Positions 1 through 7,246 of a DNA stretch of 64,000 bases are shown piece by piece. The position numbers and the translations under genes were made by a program. Every line of letters starts with the position of its first letter. Within the stretch, counting starts at the first letter, position 1. Under the pieces are notes generated by a model, which made no database searches, was not told the origin of the DNA, and saw only the letters and a program-made list of their open reading frames with translations. The DNA comes from Enterobacterales bacterium CwR94 (lineage in GTDB: Bacteria; Pseudomonadota; Gammaproteobacteria; Enterobacterales; Enterobacteriaceae), in the NCBI GenBank assembly GCA_002837195.1, contig KZ478065.1:62001-126000 (forward strand). The letters are read 5' to 3'.

Positions 1-1
1 C

Positions 2-571
2 GTCGAAATTAATAGCCGTCGCGTAGATACGATTTTAGATGAAGTCATCACCGGCATTGCCTATGGGCAGGATGGCACCATTATTATGAAAGATGTGCGC
101 CCCGACAGCGAAAACCATCGGCCCGCACTCCGCGATACGACAACAGCGGAAACCCTGCAAGCCTGGTATTATTCAATAAAAGATTACATGCCAAAGAATA
201 TTATTCTGCCGGTACTGCTCAATCCCGCTCGCTTATTAGAAGAGGCCGCTATTCGCGACTTCTTTGGTGCTCCGGTTGCCGATCGACTTTATCAGCGTAT
301 TCATGAGATCAAATATGAGATGCGCATTATTGATTTCAAACCGATCCATGCCTACAAAACCCCAGCCTATCGTCTGTACTTTGAATTTCGCGATGAACTC
401 TTTGCAGCCCTGCGGCGTGCAGTCGGTGACGACATTGGCTTCCCTCCTCCACTGCCGCCCTGTTTCGAAGAGGTGGCGCCCGAGGATTTTAACCGGTTTG
501 TCTGGTACTACTGCGAGGATCGGGAATCTGGCGAAGCACATAACTACTTTGCTAACGGAGGGGTATTCTGA
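2..571 (+). CDS. Unrecognised protein, 5'-truncated by window edge
   Basis: The reading frame is open from base 2 through the first ATG at 86 to a TGA at 569-571, so the true start probably lies outside the window; 189 residues are visible. I do not recognise the family. The visible part is soluble and charged, with no clear membrane segment, a helix-rich middle (FFGAPVADRLYQRIHEIKYE) and a proline run (FPPPLPP) near residue 150. Its stop overlaps the next start as TGATG, and a strong GGAGGGG ribosome site sits at 557-563, so it is translationally coupled to the radical SAM gene. Operon membership suggests it works with that enzyme, perhaps as a partner or substrate-handling protein; this is inference only. 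Confidence 0.75.
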   Translation, partial: VEINSRRVDTILDEVITGIAYGQDGTIIMKDVRPDSENHRPALRDTTTAETLQAWYYSIKDYMPKNIILPVLLNPARLLEEAAIRDFFGAPVADRLYQRIHEIKYEMRIIDFKPIHAYKTPAYRLYFEFRDELFAALRRAVGDDIGFPPPLPPCFEEVAPEDFNRFVWYYCEDRESGEAHNYFANGGVF

Positions 572-2013
572 TGAATGCACTCGCCTCGTTAAACGACCTG
601 GATCCCCAGTATCCTCTGCCTCGCATCTATGATTTTCTCGCTCAGCCCGAAAACAGCGAGATGCTGGATTATGTGTTTCGCGATCCCTTTGGTTGCCACG
701 TGTTTCCCGGCGATATCCCCCGCTATCCGCTGGCGAATTTTTTTGCTGATATGGAAAAAGATATCCGCGCGGCAAAACATATCCATCTGTGGGCCTATAT
801 TCCCACCTGCCGCTATCGCTGCCATTTTTGTCAGTATCCCACCGTTATTCTGAATCCTGCGGCCCCCTCTTCTCAGCAGGTGTTCACTGATGTGGTGGAT
901 CTGAATATCAAAGAAGCCCAAATGTGGCTGGAACGCATCCCCAGCCTGGCGCACGCCGAAGTGGGGGAGTTCAATATTTTTGGCGGTACGCCTTCGCTGC
1001 TACCTGAAGCCGAATTGCGGCGGCTGATGGCGTTTTACCGACAACATTTTAACTTTTCGCAGGCTACGCTGCGCTTTGAAGGTGAGCCGGGTTCGCTGGG
1101 CAAACCCTATCTTCGCGTGCTGAAAGAGTTGGGGTTCAGCAAAATCAGCTTCGGTGCGCAGTCATTTGATGATCGAATTATCACCGCTTGCGGTCGCCAG
1201 CACTCCGCCGCTGAGTGTGTCGAAACCATTAATAACGCGCGTGATATCGGGCTGGAATGGGTCAGTGTCGATTTGATTTACGGCATGCTCGGGCAAAGCG
1301 TAAGTGATGTGCAAGCCGACATGGAGAAGGCGCTGCAATTAGCGCTCTCGCACATTGTTTGCACAAAATTGCACATGGAAGAGTTTATGAAAACCCGCAC
1401 CGGCGTCTCGGGCGACCGCGCCAGCCTGTGGCAGAAAAAGGGGCTTATCGATATTAACAACATGTCCTTTCCAGGACTGGGCAAACAATACCAGATGCGC
1501 GAGTTAGTCGAGAAGTACCTCAACCCAGGCTACGTTGAACATCCCACCATGTACTTCCACCAGCAACATCGCCCTGCCGAGAAATGGAAAGCCATTATTA
1601 CCGATCTCGATCAGCAATACCCGGAAGTGGCGATCGGCATGGGGGGAAGTTCGAAATGCACGCGATCCGAAGCCATCAATATCACCAATTTTAAAAGCTA
1701 TAAAGAAGCGCTCAACAATGACTGCTTACCGATTGAAGAGAGTCGCGGGATCTCACCGCACCTGCGCGAAGTGAATGCCTTCAAAATGGCGCTATCGACG
1801 CTGATCCCCGTGGACGATGCCGTCTTTCGTCAACGTTTTGGCGGTAAGAGTTTTATGGACAATCCTTCGATCAAGCAGACGCTGGAGAAGATGGCGCGTA
1901 AAAACCTGCTCACCGTCAAAGAGGGCCTCGTCACACTGACGCCCAACGGCGTCACCCTGGTCGAAGCAATCATTAATACGCAGTTTGATATCACTGGCGC
2001 GAGCGAGGCCTAA
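571..2013 (+). CDS. HemN-like radical SAM enzyme
   Basis: The 480-residue protein has the radical SAM cluster motif CxxxCxxC as CRYRCHFC (C80, C84, C87), which binds a 4Fe-4S cluster and SAM. A glycine-rich GGTPSLL segment and the SFGAQSFDD strand follow, both typical of the coproporphyrinogen oxidase-like (HemN/HemW/HutW) branch. The C-terminal third resembles a HemN-type winged-helix tail. It is unlikely to be the housekeeping HemN or HemW, because it sits in an accessory operon and has a divergent segment around 'HPTMYFHQQHRP'. The family includes haem-degrading anaerobilin synthases, so a tetrapyrrole substrate is possible but unproven. ATG 571 overlaps the upstream stop; the next gene begins 1 nt after its TAA. 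Confidence 0.88.
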   Translation: MNALASLNDLDPQYPLPRIYDFLAQPENSEMLDYVFRDPFGCHVFPGDIPRYPLANFFADMEKDIRAAKHIHLWAYIPTCRYRCHFCQYPTVILNPAAPSSQQVFTDVVDLNIKEAQMWLERIPSLAHAEVGEFNIFGGTPSLLPEAELRRLMAFYRQHFNFSQATLRFEGEPGSLGKPYLRVLKELGFSKISFGAQSFDDRIITACGRQHSAAECVETINNARDIGLEWVSVDLIYGMLGQSVSDVQADMEKALQLALSHIVCTKLHMEEFMKTRTGVSGDRASLWQKKGLIDINNMSFPGLGKQYQMRELVEKYLNPGYVEHPTMYFHQQHRPAEKWKAIITDLDQQYPEVAIGMGGSSKCTRSEAINITNFKSYKEALNNDCLPIEESRGISPHLREVNAFKMALSTLIPVDDAVFRQRFGGKSFMDNPSIKQTLEKMARKNLLTVKEGLVTLTPNGVTLVEAIINTQFDITGASEA

Positions 2014-2014
2014 C

Positions 2015-2800
2015 ATGACAAATCCCCCCGTATTCTCACTTTGGTATATCGCCATTGATACCGAGGCCAGCGTTGTGCCCGCGGAGTTTGAGGCTTTCGT
2101 ACAGCAAGAGGGGGCATTTCTGCCCTGCTTCCCCGGCTGGCGCTGGACGTTACTGCGCGGCTTGCGCGGCGAACGGGCTGGCCAGTATCTGATGCTGTTT
2201 GAGATTGACAGTGCGGCTGCACGCGATCGTTACCTACGCGCCGATGGCAATTTAACCGCCGAGGGCGAAGCCTTTTGGCAACAACATCCTGAAGCCTTGC
2301 CAGTACTCAAAGCCTGGCGGCGCTTTGGCACCTTCAGCGAACTGCCCACGTTGTTTACTGATTACCAATTGCTGGCCGAAAATACCCGCAGCACCGTCCA
2401 GGCCGGACCTCGCTACCGCGCCGAACCACCGGTCGCCAGAGTGATTGGCATTCATAACATCGCCTTGCGCCCACAGGTTACCGCCGCGCAATTTGAACAA
2501 TTCATCGCCAGTAATCACTCGCGCATCGACGATTATCCCGACTGGAAATTCCGCTTGTTAAAAGGCGAGCGCGGTAATCGGTTGGATCAATACGCGGTGT
2601 TGATGGAGATTGCCAGCCAGGCCGCGTTAGATGTCTTTTATCCTGAGCCCGATATTGGCACCGATGAAGCCGCCCGCTTTGCCAAAGCCCACCGCGATAC
2701 CAAGCAAATGTATGAAGAGTGGAAGCAGTTGGCCTCATTCTCTGGCTCACCGCAGCTCTACACTGACTATCTCTCGGTGGCAGAAAGCCAGCATCCTTGA
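2015..2800 (+). CDS. Duplicated alpha/beta-barrel-like domain protein, copy 1
   Basis: 261 residues, started at ATG 2015 because it lies 1 nt after the radical SAM stop with a GAGG site just upstream. The protein is an internal duplication: residues about 1-125 and 135-261 each follow the same pattern, a beta strand, a helix (F-x-x-F), 'YPGW/FPGW' plus 'LLRG/LLKG-x-RG', a 'QY-x-(V/M)L(M/F)E' strand, and an ending in 'F(S/T)-x-LYTDY'. This looks like two ferredoxin-like halves as in dimeric alpha/beta-barrel (ABM/Dabb-type) proteins, which bind small hydrophobic molecules or haem. No signal peptide is seen. A second homologue lies at 4050-4847. Function unknown; coupling to the radical SAM gene suggests product or substrate binding. 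Confidence 0.8.
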   Translation: MTNPPVFSLWYIAIDTEASVVPAEFEAFVQQEGAFLPCFPGWRWTLLRGLRGERAGQYLMLFEIDSAAARDRYLRADGNLTAEGEAFWQQHPEALPVLKAWRRFGTFSELPTLFTDYQLLAENTRSTVQAGPRYRAEPPVARVIGIHNIALRPQVTAAQFEQFIASNHSRIDDYPDWKFRLLKGERGNRLDQYAVLMEIASQAALDVFYPEPDIGTDEAARFAKAHRDTKQMYEEWKQLASFSGSPQLYTDYLSVAESQHP

Positions 2801-2857
2801 TTCTTTCCCTCTGGGCGGTCACTGGCGTGACGCCCTGTTTCTCGCAGGCTACATACC

Positions 2858-4009
2858 ATGACTGAACACACGGATAATCGTCGGCAACAGCGCGCCACGC
2901 GCTGCGTCTTTTTTATTGCTGGTCTGGGGATGGCCGCCTGGGCTCCTCTGATCCCTTTTGCCCAATCCCATTTGGCCATCAACGCAGGCACGCTTGGCCT
3001 GCTGCTGTTTTGCATTGCCGCAGGCTCCATGCTGATGATGCCTTTTACAGGGGCATTGATCGCGCGCCTGGGCTGCCGCACCTTGATCCTGCTGTGCGGA
3101 GTCGGCCTGGCGTGCTGCCTGGCACTGTTGATGCACATCACAACGCTGCACGTGATGGGCTTTTCTTTGCTGTTGTTCGGCGCGTTCAATGGGTTGCTGG
3201 ACGTCACCATGAACTACCAGGCGGTGATCGTTGAGCGGGCGTCCGGCGACAGTAAAATGTCGGGATTCCACGGTTTTTACAGTCTGGGAAGCATTGCCGG
3301 TGCAGGCGCGGTCAGCCTGATGCTGTGGTTTGGCGTCCCGGCGCAGTGGGTGCTGATACCTGTAGCCCTTGCCATTTTACGTTTACTGATCTCCGGCGCA
3401 CCGGCGTTGTTAACCCCGCGTAACGCGCAGGAGCCGCCCGCGCCGGGCGCGCTCAAAGCCCTGGCACACCGCAAAGTCCTGCTGATCGCCGTGTTGTGCT
3501 TCATTCTCTTTCTCACCGAAGGCGCCATGCTCGATTGGTCTGCCGTGTTTATGTCCACCGAACGTGATATCCCGCTGCACCTGGCTGGGTGGAGCTTCAC
3601 ACTGTATTCGATAGCGGTCGCCACCTTGCGCCTGTTTGGCGACCGCCTGATTACGCGTTATGGCAACGTGAACATCTTGATGTACAGCGGTTTGGTCGCC
3701 ACTGCCGGGCTGACGCTGGTGACGTTCTCTGACTGGATGCCGGCGGCTTTTGCTGGTTTTGTCATCGTGGGCATCGGGTTGGCCAATATCATTCCCATTC
3801 TGTTCACTGCGGCCGGCAATCAACCCGATATTTCAGCCCATGTTGCTCTGCCAGCCGTCACGCTGTGCGGCTATTCAGGGCTACTGACTGGCCCCGCCCT
3901 GATTGGTTTCAGCGCCCAGCTCACCAGCCTGTCTGCCACCTTTAGCGCGGGGATTATTTTGCTGTTGATTGTCACCTTTACCGCGCGGCTGTCGTTACAC
4001 CGTCAATAA
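2858..4009 (+). CDS. MFS transporter, YbjJ-like
   Basis: The 383-residue protein is hydrophobic throughout with about twelve predicted membrane helices. It shows the MFS loop pattern 'GALIARLGCR' after helix 2 and its repeat-half equivalent 'RLFGDRLITRYGN'. The 'FHGFYSLGSIAGAG' and 'TEGAMLDWSAVFM' segments match the YbjJ branch as recalled from E. coli YbjJ. It sits between the two paralogous duplicated-domain genes on the same strand, so it probably exports or imports the compound handled by this operon. Substrate unknown. The family call is firm; the specific role is inference. Confidence 0.85.
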   Translation: MTEHTDNRRQQRATRCVFFIAGLGMAAWAPLIPFAQSHLAINAGTLGLLLFCIAAGSMLMMPFTGALIARLGCRTLILLCGVGLACCLALLMHITTLHVMGFSLLLFGAFNGLLDVTMNYQAVIVERASGDSKMSGFHGFYSLGSIAGAGAVSLMLWFGVPAQWVLIPVALAILRLLISGAPALLTPRNAQEPPAPGALKALAHRKVLLIAVLCFILFLTEGAMLDWSAVFMSTERDIPLHLAGWSFTLYSIAVATLRLFGDRLITRYGNVNILMYSGLVATAGLTLVTFSDWMPAAFAGFVIVGIGLANIIPILFTAAGNQPDISAHVALPAVTLCGYSGLLTGPALIGFSAQLTSLSATFSAGIILLLIVTFTARLSLHRQ

Positions 4010-4049
4010 GTGAGTGTTTACCCTACTGCTATTTTCACAAGGAGTTGTT

Positions 4050-4847
4050 ATGGCCCCCTCAAGCCAACCCGTTATCGGTCTGCATTATGTCGGCCTGAAC
4101 TTAAAAAAAGGCGTTAGCGCCGCGACCTTCGAAACCTTTCTGCGTACGCGGGGCACGCAAATCCCCGCCTATCCAGGATGGCAATGGGCATTGTTAAAAG
4201 GTCTGCGCGGAGAACGTCAGGATCAGTATTTGATGCTGTACCAGGCACCCAGCGCGGCAGATTACGGCCGCTATATCACGCCTGCAGGCGAGCTGACAGC
4301 CGAAGCGCAACGCTTCTGGCAACACCATCCTGAAGGATTGGCATTGATTGAAGAGTGGAAAACCTTTGCCACCTTTGGCGAACTGCCAACGCTGTTTTCC
4401 ACTTACTCACTGCTGGCAGAAAATCGCCACAGTTCGCTGCCCGCCGGACCGTTCTATCAAGACTCGCCCGCGCATCCTCCCATCGCACGCGTGGTAGGTA
4501 TCCACCACCTGGCGTTGCGATCGGGGGTCACCGCCGCGGATTTTGACGCCTTTATGGTCAACAACGTTCAGCGAATCGATGATTACCCAGGCTGGAAATT
4601 CCACATGCTAAAAGGGAACGGCGGCAACCGTGCCGAGCAGTACGCCGTGATGTTGGTGATTGAGAGCCTGGACTCACTTAACGCCTTTCACCCCGGCATG
4701 GATGTTGCCACGCAGAAGTCATTGGATTTTGTGAAAAATCATCAGGAAAGTGAACGGATGTACGATGAATGGCGGGAATTCGCGTCGTTTTCAGGTGCGC
4801 CGCAGATGTATACCGACTATCTCACCCTGGCGGGCAATGCGGGTTAA
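4050..4847 (+). CDS. Duplicated alpha/beta-barrel-like domain protein, copy 2
   Basis: 265 residues, started at ATG 4050 because a clear AAGGAG site lies at 4039-4044 and an upstream in-frame start at 4014 has none. It is a full-length paralogue of the 2015-2800 product. The same two repeats are visible, with 'YPGWQWALLKGLRGER' in the first and 'YPGWKFHMLKG' in the second, and both end 'LFSTYSLLAE' or 'MYTDYLTLAG'. Two diverged copies flanking one transporter could be two subunits of a heteromeric barrel or two proteins for related ligands. No catalytic motif is obvious. It is the last gene of the operon. Confidence 0.8.
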   Translation: MAPSSQPVIGLHYVGLNLKKGVSAATFETFLRTRGTQIPAYPGWQWALLKGLRGERQDQYLMLYQAPSAADYGRYITPAGELTAEAQRFWQHHPEGLALIEEWKTFATFGELPTLFSTYSLLAENRHSSLPAGPFYQDSPAHPPIARVVGIHHLALRSGVTAADFDAFMVNNVQRIDDYPGWKFHMLKGNGGNRAEQYAVMLVIESLDSLNAFHPGMDVATQKSLDFVKNHQESERMYDEWREFASFSGAPQMYTDYLTLAGNAG

Positions 4848-4855
4848 CCAACCAC

Positions 4856-4882
4856 CTCGCCCCTCCCGTCTGGAGGGGCGAG
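4856..4882. repeat. Inverted repeat between convergent genes
   Basis: An 11-bp perfect stem (CTCGCCCCTCC / GGAGGGGCGAG) with a 5-nt loop lies between the end of the left operon and the end of ansP. It could terminate transcription from either side, but neither flank has a run of T, so a rho-independent terminator is not established. Confidence 0.5.
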
Positions 4883-4892
4883 TGGCACAGTA

Positions 4893-6404
4893 TTACGCCT
4901 TGTCGTTAGCCAGCTCAGAACGCTGAGCGCTTTCTTCATCATCCGGCACAACGTGTGCAGGATCGTGCTCGGTGGCCGCAATCGCGTTCACCCGCTTACG
5001 CACGGCAAACCAACCCAGCGTCAGCAATACCGCCAGCAGCGGAATTGACGCGACGGTGAATGTGCCGTTCGGGTAATCAAACGCCATCAGCACAATCACA
5101 GAGACCAGGAACAGCAGCGTGAGCCAGGAGGTAAAGGGCGCACCCGGCAGCTTAAAGCTGATATCTTCCGCTTTGCCTTCTTTGATCGCTTTACGCAGAC
5201 GCAAATGGCACACCACGATAAAGCCCCAGGAGGAGATGATGCCCAACGATGCGACGTTAAGCACAATTTCAAACACCTGTGATGGCACCATGTAGTTCAG
5301 CCAGACGCCAATCACATAGATGCCGCAGGTCACCAGGATACTCATGTAAGGGACCTGGCTGCGGCTCATTTTTGACATCACTTTCGGCGCACCGCCGCCC
5401 ATCGACATTGAGCGCAGAATACGGCCAGTGGCATAGAGGCCCGAGTTGAGGCTGGATAAGGCTGCCGTCAATACCACGATGTTCATCACATCGCCCATGT
5501 AGGGCACACCTAACTTCGAGAAGAAGGTCACGAACGGACTTTGTCCCGCCTGATACGCGTTCCACGGCAGCAATAACACCAGCAGCACCACAGAGCCGAC
5601 ATAGAACAGGCCAATACGCCATACCACGCTGTTAATGGCTTTCGGCAGCATGGTTTTCGGGTCTTTACACTCGCCCGCGGCGGTGCCCACCAACTCAACG
5701 GACGCAAAAGCAAACACCACACCCTGAATCAGAATCAGCGCGGGCAACAGGCCATGCGGGAACATGCCACCGTTATCGCTGATCAGGTGGAAGCCCGTGG
5801 TATTGCCATCCAGCGGCTTACCGCTGCCGAGGAACACCACACCCACCACCAGGAACGCCACAATCGCCAGCACTTTGATCAGCGCAAACCAAAACTCCAT
5901 TTCGGCGAACCAACGTACGCCAATCATGTTCATGGTGCCCACAATCAGCAGCGCGCCGAGGGCAAATACCCATTGCGGCACATCACCAAACGAACCCCAA
6001 TAGTGCATATACAGCGCCACCGCCGAAATATCCACAATGCCGGTCATCGCCCAGTTCAGGAAGTACATCCAGCCACACACATACGCGGCCTTTTCCCCGA
6101 GAAACTCACGTGAGTAAGAGACAAAACTGCCGCTGGACGGACGGTGCAGCACCAACTCGCCTAACGCGCGTAAGATAAAGAAACAGAAAATACCGCACAC
6201 CAGATATACCAGCGCCAGCGCCGGGCCAGCAGCCTGCAAACGCGCGCCTGCTCCGAGGAACAGACCGGTACCGATAGCGCCACCGATGGCAATCATCTGC
6301 ACGTGGCGGTTATCCATGGCTTTTTTATAGCCGGAATCATGGGAGTTTAACCAACGACGACGCGCGGCGCGCTGGGCGTCCGCCGACTTGATGTCACTTT
6401 TCAT
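4893..6404 (-). CDS. ansP: L-asparagine permease AnsP
   Basis: The 503-residue inner-membrane amino-acid permease of the APC superfamily has about twelve membrane helices. It matches E. coli AnsP almost residue for residue in 'MIAIGGAIGTGLFLGAGARLQ', 'HRPSSGSFVSYSREFLGEKA' and 'SLNSGLYATGRILRSMSMGG'. The start at ATG 6404 gives MKSDIKSADAQRAARRRWLN, which aligns with the E. coli N-terminus; an upstream extension to 6446 is not conserved. The acidic C-tail is typical. It is monocistronic, with a perfect inverted repeat upstream at 6442-6459 that may be an operator. Confidence 0.93.
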   Translation of the reverse strand: MKSDIKSADAQRAARRRWLNSHDSGYKKAMDNRHVQMIAIGGAIGTGLFLGAGARLQAAGPALALVYLVCGIFCFFILRALGELVLHRPSSGSFVSYSREFLGEKAAYVCGWMYFLNWAMTGIVDISAVALYMHYWGSFGDVPQWVFALGALLIVGTMNMIGVRWFAEMEFWFALIKVLAIVAFLVVGVVFLGSGKPLDGNTTGFHLISDNGGMFPHGLLPALILIQGVVFAFASVELVGTAAGECKDPKTMLPKAINSVVWRIGLFYVGSVVLLVLLLPWNAYQAGQSPFVTFFSKLGVPYMGDVMNIVVLTAALSSLNSGLYATGRILRSMSMGGGAPKVMSKMSRSQVPYMSILVTCGIYVIGVWLNYMVPSQVFEIVLNVASLGIISSWGFIVVCHLRLRKAIKEGKAEDISFKLPGAPFTSWLTLLFLVSVIVLMAFDYPNGTFTVASIPLLAVLLTLGWFAVRKRVNAIAATEHDPAHVVPDDEESAQRSELANDKA

Positions 6405-6441
6405 TCTCGATCCTGTTGTCCTGTCTGCTTGGAAGCCACCG

Positions 6442-6459
6442 CGCAAACAATCGTTTGCG
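6442..6459. promoter_or_regulatory. Candidate operator upstream of ansP
   Basis: A perfect 7-bp inverted repeat, CGCAAAC-AATC-GTTTGCG, lies 38 bp upstream of the ansP start. The half sites resemble a PurR box, but the centre is 4 bp too long, so another dimeric repressor is more likely. No factor can be named from sequence alone. Confidence 0.4.
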
Positions 6460-6604
6460 TTGCGACAAACACAACCCCGCCTGTGATTATATTGTGTTGG
6501 CGGAGGCCTAAAAGATGGCGAGGAATCCTACCCGTTCCGTAGGCGGGAAGCAAAATATAGACGCGGTGAAAACGCTAAAAATTGTAAAATTTGCAGGAGA
6601 GACG

Positions 6605-6634
6605 ACAAAAAAAACGACCGCGTATTGCGGTCGT
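6605..6634 (-). terminator. Rho-independent terminator of the DUF1471 gene
   Basis: Read on the minus strand, an 8-bp stem (ACGACCGC / GCGGTCGT, loop of 5 nt) is followed by a run of seven or eight U. It lies about 70 bp downstream of the minus-strand small periplasmic gene ending at 6704. Confidence 0.85.
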
Positions 6635-6703
6635 GTGTGAAACCCTCACGGGAACACTAAGGGGTACAGGGAGATTGCCCTTGCGGGCATGGGGTTCGCG
6701 GGA

Positions 6704-6979
6704 CTACTGGTAAATCTCGGCACTGCCCATCCACCGGCTGGAATCACCGGGATTGTTCACGCCAATAATGCGGTAATGACTGGCGCCTTGCGCCTGGGCT
6801 TTCTCTTGCAACTGCGCTTTCGCATCATCAAACGAGCCATGCACACCCGATACTGAGACGGTACCGAGTTTATTCAATCCTGCCGCCTGTTCACTGGAAA
6901 CTGGCGAGGCAGCGAAAGTGGCAAAGGAGGTAGTTGCCAGAAAAGCTGCCGCTAACACTGCGGTTGTACGTGTTTTCAT
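6704..6979 (-). CDS. DUF1471 (YdgH/BhsA/YhcN-type) small periplasmic protein
   Basis: The 91-residue protein has a Sec signal peptide (MKTRTTAVLAAAFLATTSFATFA) probably cut after 'FAA'. The mature domain carries the family pattern 'LNKLGTVSVSGVHGSFDDAKAQL...KAQAQGASHYRIIGV'. Members of this enterobacterial family are stress- and biofilm-associated periplasmic proteins; which member this is cannot be told. ATG 6979 is chosen over GTG 6982 because AAGGAG lies 6-7 nt upstream of it. It has its own terminator. Confidence 0.88.
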   Translation of the reverse strand: MKTRTTAVLAAAFLATTSFATFAASPVSSEQAAGLNKLGTVSVSGVHGSFDDAKAQLQEKAQAQGASHYRIIGVNNPGDSSRWMGSAEIYQ

Positions 6980-7246
6980 CACAAACTCCTTACTGCGTGT
7001 CGTTTAACAAAGGTTGAAAAGGAGTATCGCGGAAGCTGTGCAAACCAGCATGTGGCAAGGGTAAAGCAAATTAATGATTGTAGAGCGTAGCGCTGGCTGT
7101 GTCGGGAAATGTCAGTTGTTGCCGTCATGGTGAACAAAATGTAAGTAAATTTGTTCAGGATTGGGCGATAGCGCTGATCCAGAACAGGGTTTATCCGCGT
7201 TGCGCTGGCTATACTTTGCCGCATTCTCTTAAAGGATTTGTCTCAC

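Noticed and set aside
236-775. Antisense reading frame of about 179 codons
   Set aside because: It overlaps the unrecognised left-edge gene and the start of the radical SAM gene, which have good ribosome sites and family motifs; the antisense product has no recognisable pattern.
4856-4882. Rho-independent terminator between the left operon and ansP
   Set aside because: The stem is strong but neither side has a T-run; kept as an inverted repeat only.
6442-6459. PurR box upstream of ansP
   Set aside because: Half-sites look right but the centre is 4 bp too long for PurR, and ansP is not a purine gene.
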